Positions 60,455 to 64,000 of a stretch of DNA of 64,000 bases are shown here, one piece after another; positions within the stretch are counted from its first letter, which is position 1, and every line of letters starts with the position of its first letter. Both the position numbers and the translations under genes were made by a program. The notes beneath the pieces were generated by a model. The model did no database searches and was not told the DNA's origin. It worked only from the letters and a program-made list of their open reading frames with translations. This DNA is from an uncultured Alistipes sp. (GTDB lineage Bacteria > Bacteroidota > Bacteroidia > Bacteroidales > Rikenellaceae): the NCBI RefSeq assembly GCF_963931675.1, contig NZ_OZ007039.1, forward strand, positions 397,501-461,500, given 5' to 3'.

Positions 60455-62857
60455 ATGAGAAAAACTTATCTATTGCTACTGATGCTCGGCTGTACGCTGG
60501 CCGGGCATGCTACTTACCGAGGGAGGGTCTATGTAGACTCCAACCGGAACGGAGTGTATGACAAAGGAGAGAAAACTCTTCGCAACGTATGTGTATCAGA
60601 CGGGCTTCATGTGGTTAAAACTGGAGCAGACGGCACCTATTCATTGCCCGGACACGAGCGCCAGCGCTTTGTGTTCATTACCACCCCTTCCGGTTACAGT
60701 GCGGAAGGAAAATATTATCTGCGGACCGAAGGGAATCAAGAAGGACAGACATACGACTTCGGTTTGCAGGAATGGAACAGGTGCATCGGAAAAGATGGAA
60801 GCCACCGTTTTGTTCACGTGGCCGATACGGAGATTTTCAACACGGTCAATCAGGAAGACTGGGCGAACGAACTGCGTGACTATGCTGCTAATGAGAAAGT
60901 GGCATTCATGGTGCATACCGGCGATATTTGCTACGAGAACGGGCTGATTAACCACATCCGGCTGATGAATACTTCCAACATGGGCTGTCCGGTTTTCTAT
61001 GGCATAGGGAACCATGATTTGGTAAAAGGGAAATATGGAGAAGAATTGTTCGAAAGCATTTACGGTCCGGTATGTTACTCGTTTGATGTCGGTTCCACCC
61101 ACTACATCATGACCCCGATGCTGGGCGGCGACTATCAGCCCAGTTATAAGGCACGCGATGTATTCCGCTGGGTAAAAAACGACCTGGAGCAACAGCCGGA
61201 AGGCAAGCCGGTGATTTTCTTCAATCACGACCTGATAAGCTACACCGACCAATTTGTATTTGATTTGGGTGACGGAGAAACACTCGATTTAAGTGCTTAC
61301 AATGTGAAAGGATGGTTTTATGGACATTGGCACAGTCACTTTGTACAGCAGCAGGGGCGCATACGCACCGTATCGACTTCTACTCCCGACAAGGGTGGAA
61401 TAGACCATGCTACTTCTGCCTTCCGGGTCGTAGACATTGACCGTCAGGGCAATATCGAAAGTCGCTTGCGATACACCTACATTCATCAATCCGTTGCTTT
61501 CGCCTCCATAGCTAACGATGTGTGCGTGCAAGACGGAACAGGCGATTTCCTGCTTTCCATCAATACATACCACACTGCAGCCCCTGCCAAGAGTGTTACT
61601 TGTTCATTTACTGACAATAACGGTGCTTCCTTGGCTCCTGTCAAATCTCTGGCTCCGCAAAGCGATTGGAACTGGCGGGCTCATTTCAGGCTTCCCGAAA
61701 CCTGCCGGGGCAGACGTATCTTTGTAACTGCCACCGTCCGTTTCTCAGACGGAAGTATTGCTAAGGAGCGGACTTCATTTGTGTACGATTCGCCTCATAA
61801 CGTCTTGCATGCCGATTGGGTAACCAACCTGAAAGCCAATCTTCTTTATACGCAACCGGTGGTGGCAGAAGGAAAAGTCTTTATTGCTTCACTGGATGAA
61901 GAGTTGAGAGGGGAAGCGGCTGTATTTGCTCTCGATGCAGAAACCGGCAAACAGTTGTGGCGTCATGAGGTACGTAATTCCATCAAAAACAACATAGCCT
62001 ATGCCGAAGGTACGGTGCTTGCACAAGATGCGGAAGGTTACCTTTACGCTCTGGATGCCGGTACGGGTGCGGTGAAGTGGGAAAAGAAACTGGCCCTTGA
62101 CGGATTGCCACTCGTGCTGGAAGGACTGACTGTCGACCGCGGGAAGGTCTATGCCGGTACTGGACACGGATTGGCTGTTTATGATATAGCCTCCGGCGAA
62201 CAAATCTGGAGAAATGTAGGTTGGCAACGGAATCAGGCCGCTACTTGCCATCCTCTTGTGACTGAAGATGTATTGGTCATGGGTACTCAATGGAGCGGAC
62301 TCTATGGGAATGATCTGAAAACGGGTGACTTGCGATGGAAGCTGGAAGAACCTGATATTCGGGAAAGAGGAGCTACACCGGCTTATGTCGACGGGCTGCT
62401 TTACATGGCATCCGGTAATGCCTTCTTTGTAATAGAACCGTCTACAGGGCATATCATCCTGCGAAAACCGCTGCCTTTCAGTGCCAATACGAATTCTACT
62501 CCGCTGTTAACCGACCGCCTGGTGATTTTCGGGACGCAAGGCTGCGGACTGGTTGCTCTCGACCGTGAGACTTGGGAAGAAGTCTGGCGCGTGCAGACAC
62601 GTCCGTCATTGATTTATACCTCGCCCTATTCGCGTCATCCGGTAGCTACTGTCGATTCATCACCCATCCTGGTGGGAGACATCGTTTACTTCGGTGCTTC
62701 GGACGGTATCTTGTATGGAGTAAACTGGCAAGACGGGCAGGTTGTCTGGAAGCACCGGACGGGAGCTCCTGTATTCTCCAGCCTTACCAATGTTGGAAAC
62801 CGCTTGTTTGCCGCTGACTATTCCGGAAATGTCTACGCTTTTACATTGCCTGAATAA
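60455..62857 (+). CDS. secreted calcineurin-like phosphoesterase with PQQ-type beta-propeller
   Basis: An 800-residue exported protein (signal ends near GHATY). Domains in order: an N-terminal SdrD/carboxypeptidase-regulatory-like beta module (residues about 20-105, YVDSNRNGVYDKGEKTLRNV), a calcineurin-type metallophosphatase (HVADTEIF, HTGDICYENG, GIGNHDL, FFNHDL, GHWHSH; residues about 120-290), an Ig-like linker, and a C-terminal beta-propeller of PQQ/WD type (about 450-800, repeats such as FALDAETGKQLWRHE and YALDAGTGAVKWEKK). The first metal motif reads HVADTE rather than the usual D-x-H, so one ligand may be altered. Enzyme substrate unknown. Confidence 0.85.
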   Translation: MRKTYLLLLMLGCTLAGHATYRGRVYVDSNRNGVYDKGEKTLRNVCVSDGLHVVKTGADGTYSLPGHERQRFVFITTPSGYSAEGKYYLRTEGNQEGQTYDFGLQEWNRCIGKDGSHRFVHVADTEIFNTVNQEDWANELRDYAANEKVAFMVHTGDICYENGLINHIRLMNTSNMGCPVFYGIGNHDLVKGKYGEELFESIYGPVCYSFDVGSTHYIMTPMLGGDYQPSYKARDVFRWVKNDLEQQPEGKPVIFFNHDLISYTDQFVFDLGDGETLDLSAYNVKGWFYGHWHSHFVQQQGRIRTVSTSTPDKGGIDHATSAFRVVDIDRQGNIESRLRYTYIHQSVAFASIANDVCVQDGTGDFLLSINTYHTAAPAKSVTCSFTDNNGASLAPVKSLAPQSDWNWRAHFRLPETCRGRRIFVTATVRFSDGSIAKERTSFVYDSPHNVLHADWVTNLKANLLYTQPVVAEGKVFIASLDEELRGEAAVFALDAETGKQLWRHEVRNSIKNNIAYAEGTVLAQDAEGYLYALDAGTGAVKWEKKLALDGLPLVLEGLTVDRGKVYAGTGHGLAVYDIASGEQIWRNVGWQRNQAATCHPLVTEDVLVMGTQWSGLYGNDLKTGDLRWKLEEPDIRERGATPAYVDGLLYMASGNAFFVIEPSTGHIILRKPLPFSANTNSTPLLTDRLVIFGTQGCGLVALDRETWEEVWRVQTRPSLIYTSPYSRHPVATVDSSPILVGDIVYFGASDGILYGVNWQDGQVVWKHRTGAPVFSSLTNVGNRLFAADYSGNVYAFTLPE

Positions 62858-62881
62858 ATCTAAGGTATAGTCGTTAAGAAG

Positions 62882-62944
62882 AAGTTGAGCCAATGGCAGA
62901 AAGACGAAGTGTTGTCGTCAGACTGCCATTGGCTCAACTTTTTC
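62882..62944 (+). terminator. intrinsic terminator of the phosphoesterase gene
   Basis: AAGTTGAGCCAATGGCAG (62882-62899) pairs perfectly with 62923-62940; the 23-base loop contains its own small GACGA/TCGTC stem. TTTCTC follows. It can also serve the minus-strand integrase gene. Confidence 0.85.
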
Positions 62945-62964
62945 TCGTTATATATATTTCTCTG

Positions 62965-63843
62965 TTACTGATAGAATGCATCAGGATAGCTTACCATTCC
63001 CTGCACGTCGTCCAGCCCGTGTTCTTTCAGTGCTATGGCCATGCAACACGGGTCGGGAGCATCAAACGGAAATTGAATCCCGAACGATGAAGCTTTCTGA
63101 TAGCCAAACTTCGGATAGTAATCTGGGTGGCCAAGAAGCACTGCTGCTCCATAACCCAATTCCGAAGCGGACAAATAGCGCCGTTCGGCATATTGGGGCC
63201 TGACATGGAACCCTGTAAAAGGATCGACGAGAAGCCACCCGTTCTTATACGCCGTATAGGTCATCAAACGCAATTTCTTGACCCCGGCACTGATCGTTCC
63301 GGAAGCAAGACCTTTTACCGAGGAGAGGTAAACGACGAACTTTTCGATAAAGTCCCGCTTCAGCTCTTTGAAAGGAATGTCCTTGACGTGGTATTCGTAT
63401 TCGAGGAAAGCGGCAAGACGCCTGCGACGCAGACAGTAATCCTCGTAGGTGGAATAGGCGCGGTCTTTGCCCACACGCTTGAGAAAGTCTGCAAGGTATT
63501 CGTCGAAAGTCTGTAGCAACAGGCGGCAGTCGTCGCCCATACCGAGGAAGGCGTTGCGGACCTTTTCGGCCGTAACGTATGAGTCCCGGTCGCAGAGACG
63601 CTGGTACTGTTTGCCGATATTGGTCTTGATATTCTCCAGCTTCTCGTTGATGCGCTGCGATTCGAGACTTTTGCCGGAAGCCTTGTTGGCTTTGGCATCC
63701 CAGAGAGAGGAACGAACGGTGAGTTTGCAGCTGAACTGCGACATCGTACCGTTGATCGTAATACGACCCATAACGGGAACCTGACCCGATTTCTCGGCTT
63801 GCCTTTTCACGTAGAAAAGGACTTTGAAAGTGCTGCGTTGCAT
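62965..63843 (-). CDS. integrase N-terminal half fused to acetyltransferase tail
   Basis: The first ~230 residues are the arm-binding and SAM-like core-binding domains of a Bacteroidales tyrosine recombinase (STFKVLFYVKRQAEKSGQVP, TFDEYLADFLKRVGKDRAYS, and VRPQYAERRYLSASEL at the start of the catalytic domain). There the sequence switches in frame to GYGAAVLLGHPDYYPKFGYQ and FGIQFPFDAPDPCCMAIALK, the C-terminal part of a GNAT N-acetyltransferase. None of the recombinase catalytic residues remain and the acetyl-CoA site of the GNAT is incomplete. The product is probably non-functional as either enzyme, although the DNA-binding part could persist. Confidence 0.75.
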   Translation of the reverse strand: MQRSTFKVLFYVKRQAEKSGQVPVMGRITINGTMSQFSCKLTVRSSLWDAKANKASGKSLESQRINEKLENIKTNIGKQYQRLCDRDSYVTAEKVRNAFLGMGDDCRLLLQTFDEYLADFLKRVGKDRAYSTYEDYCLRRRRLAAFLEYEYHVKDIPFKELKRDFIEKFVVYLSSVKGLASGTISAGVKKLRLMTYTAYKNGWLLVDPFTGFHVRPQYAERRYLSASELGYGAAVLLGHPDYYPKFGYQKASSFGIQFPFDAPDPCCMAIALKEHGLDDVQGMVSYPDAFYQ

Positions 63844-63889
63844 AATAACTTGAACTTTGAGGATTTGTTAAACGTTAAGTCAAGTTATT
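63844..63889. promoter_or_regulatory. 10-bp inverted repeat upstream of the integrase
   Basis: AATAACTTGA (63844-63853) and TCAAGTTATT (63880-63889) flank the presumed promoter just upstream of the integrase start. Could be a recombinase or regulator binding site. Confidence 0.4.
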
Positions 63890-63953
63890 TGTTATGCGGA
63901 AATTCAATGCAACGAACTGAAAACGACTGCCTTAAATGCAAATCAAAGCATTT

Positions 63954-64000
63954 CGGGCAGGTAACGAATAAGTAACACAACTTACCGTTAAACCTGCCCG
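63954..64000. repeat. 9-bp inverted repeat at right window edge
   Basis: CGGGCAGGT (63954-63962) and ACCTGCCCG (63992-64000) enclose a 29-base segment with GTAAC repeated twice. The second arm ends exactly at the window edge, so the stem may be longer. Confidence 0.5.

Overview
This window looks like a gut Bacteroidales chromosome, most likely Alistipes or a close Rikenellaceae relative. The signs are a GC-rich, densely packed housekeeping core, promoters of the Bacteroidetes TAnnTTTG type, SusC/SusD pairs, a single-chain pyruvate:ferredoxin oxidoreductase, FecR/ECF regulation and Bacteroidales-type integrases. The genus is an inference from gene style and composition; no rRNA gene is present to test it.

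Layout. (1) 1-9,200: a lower-GC accessory block with a partial alpha/beta hydrolase, a TolC / membrane-fusion / RND efflux set whose pump gene is internally deleted and fused to an EamA transporter, an OmpR-type two-component system, a broken dgkA, and a PAP2 phosphatase/beta-barrel gene with an out-of-frame G9 tract. Two almost identical promoters, each with an 11-bp-spaced direct repeat, precede the efflux genes and the phosphatase gene. (2) 9,400-26,600: the high-GC core with nifJ, two M16 peptidase genes, a hairpin-rich intergenic repeat cluster, ksgA with three small membrane proteins, a polypyrimidine tract, recQ, and the operon lptB-aroA-aroC-prmC-recX-M23 peptidase. (3) 26,600-27,300: fragments of an aldo/keto reductase and a glycoside hydrolase. 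(4) 27,330-32,936: a minus-strand operon holding tatA and tatC together with a Tat-exported Gfo/Idh/MocA oxidoreductase, a cytosolic Gfo/Idh/MocA protein, a DUF1080 protein and a lipoprotein TIM-barrel isomerase. This has the make-up of an oxidative 3-keto-glycoside pathway. (5) 32,940-38,060: a mosaic of broken mobile-element parts, including a UvrD-type helicase C-terminus, an integrase C-terminus, an RteC-like protein, a second PAP2-type barrel remnant, a repeated 114-bp element with a covarying hairpin, and a complete IS256-type element. (6) 38,250-55,875: a low-GC polysaccharide utilisation locus on the minus strand: SusC with an STN domain, SusD, a SusE/F-like lipoprotein, a clan GH-D-like hydrolase with a duplicated C-terminal module, GH20, an alpha-toroid protein, a DUF4091/GH123-like protein, GH97, and an ECF sigma / FecR pair at the far end. 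(7) 56,100-64,000: a GH3 tail remnant, a six-hairpin glycosidase, an esterase whose 3' end was changed by an IS4-type insertion, a phosphoesterase-PQQ propeller protein, and an integrase N-half joined to an acetyltransferase tail.

How the parts fit. The PUL enzymes (predicted alpha-galactosidase-like and beta-hexosaminidase-like activities) suggest growth on host glycans with alpha-Gal and beta-HexNAc, with uptake through SusCD and control by STN-FecR-ECF signalling. The Tat operon would export a folded, cofactor-loaded oxidoreductase to act on glycosides in the periplasm. The most notable observations are the G-tract at the start of the PAP2 gene, the twin response-regulator-like promoters, the hairpin repeat families, and the repeated occurrence of clean seams between unrelated gene fragments.
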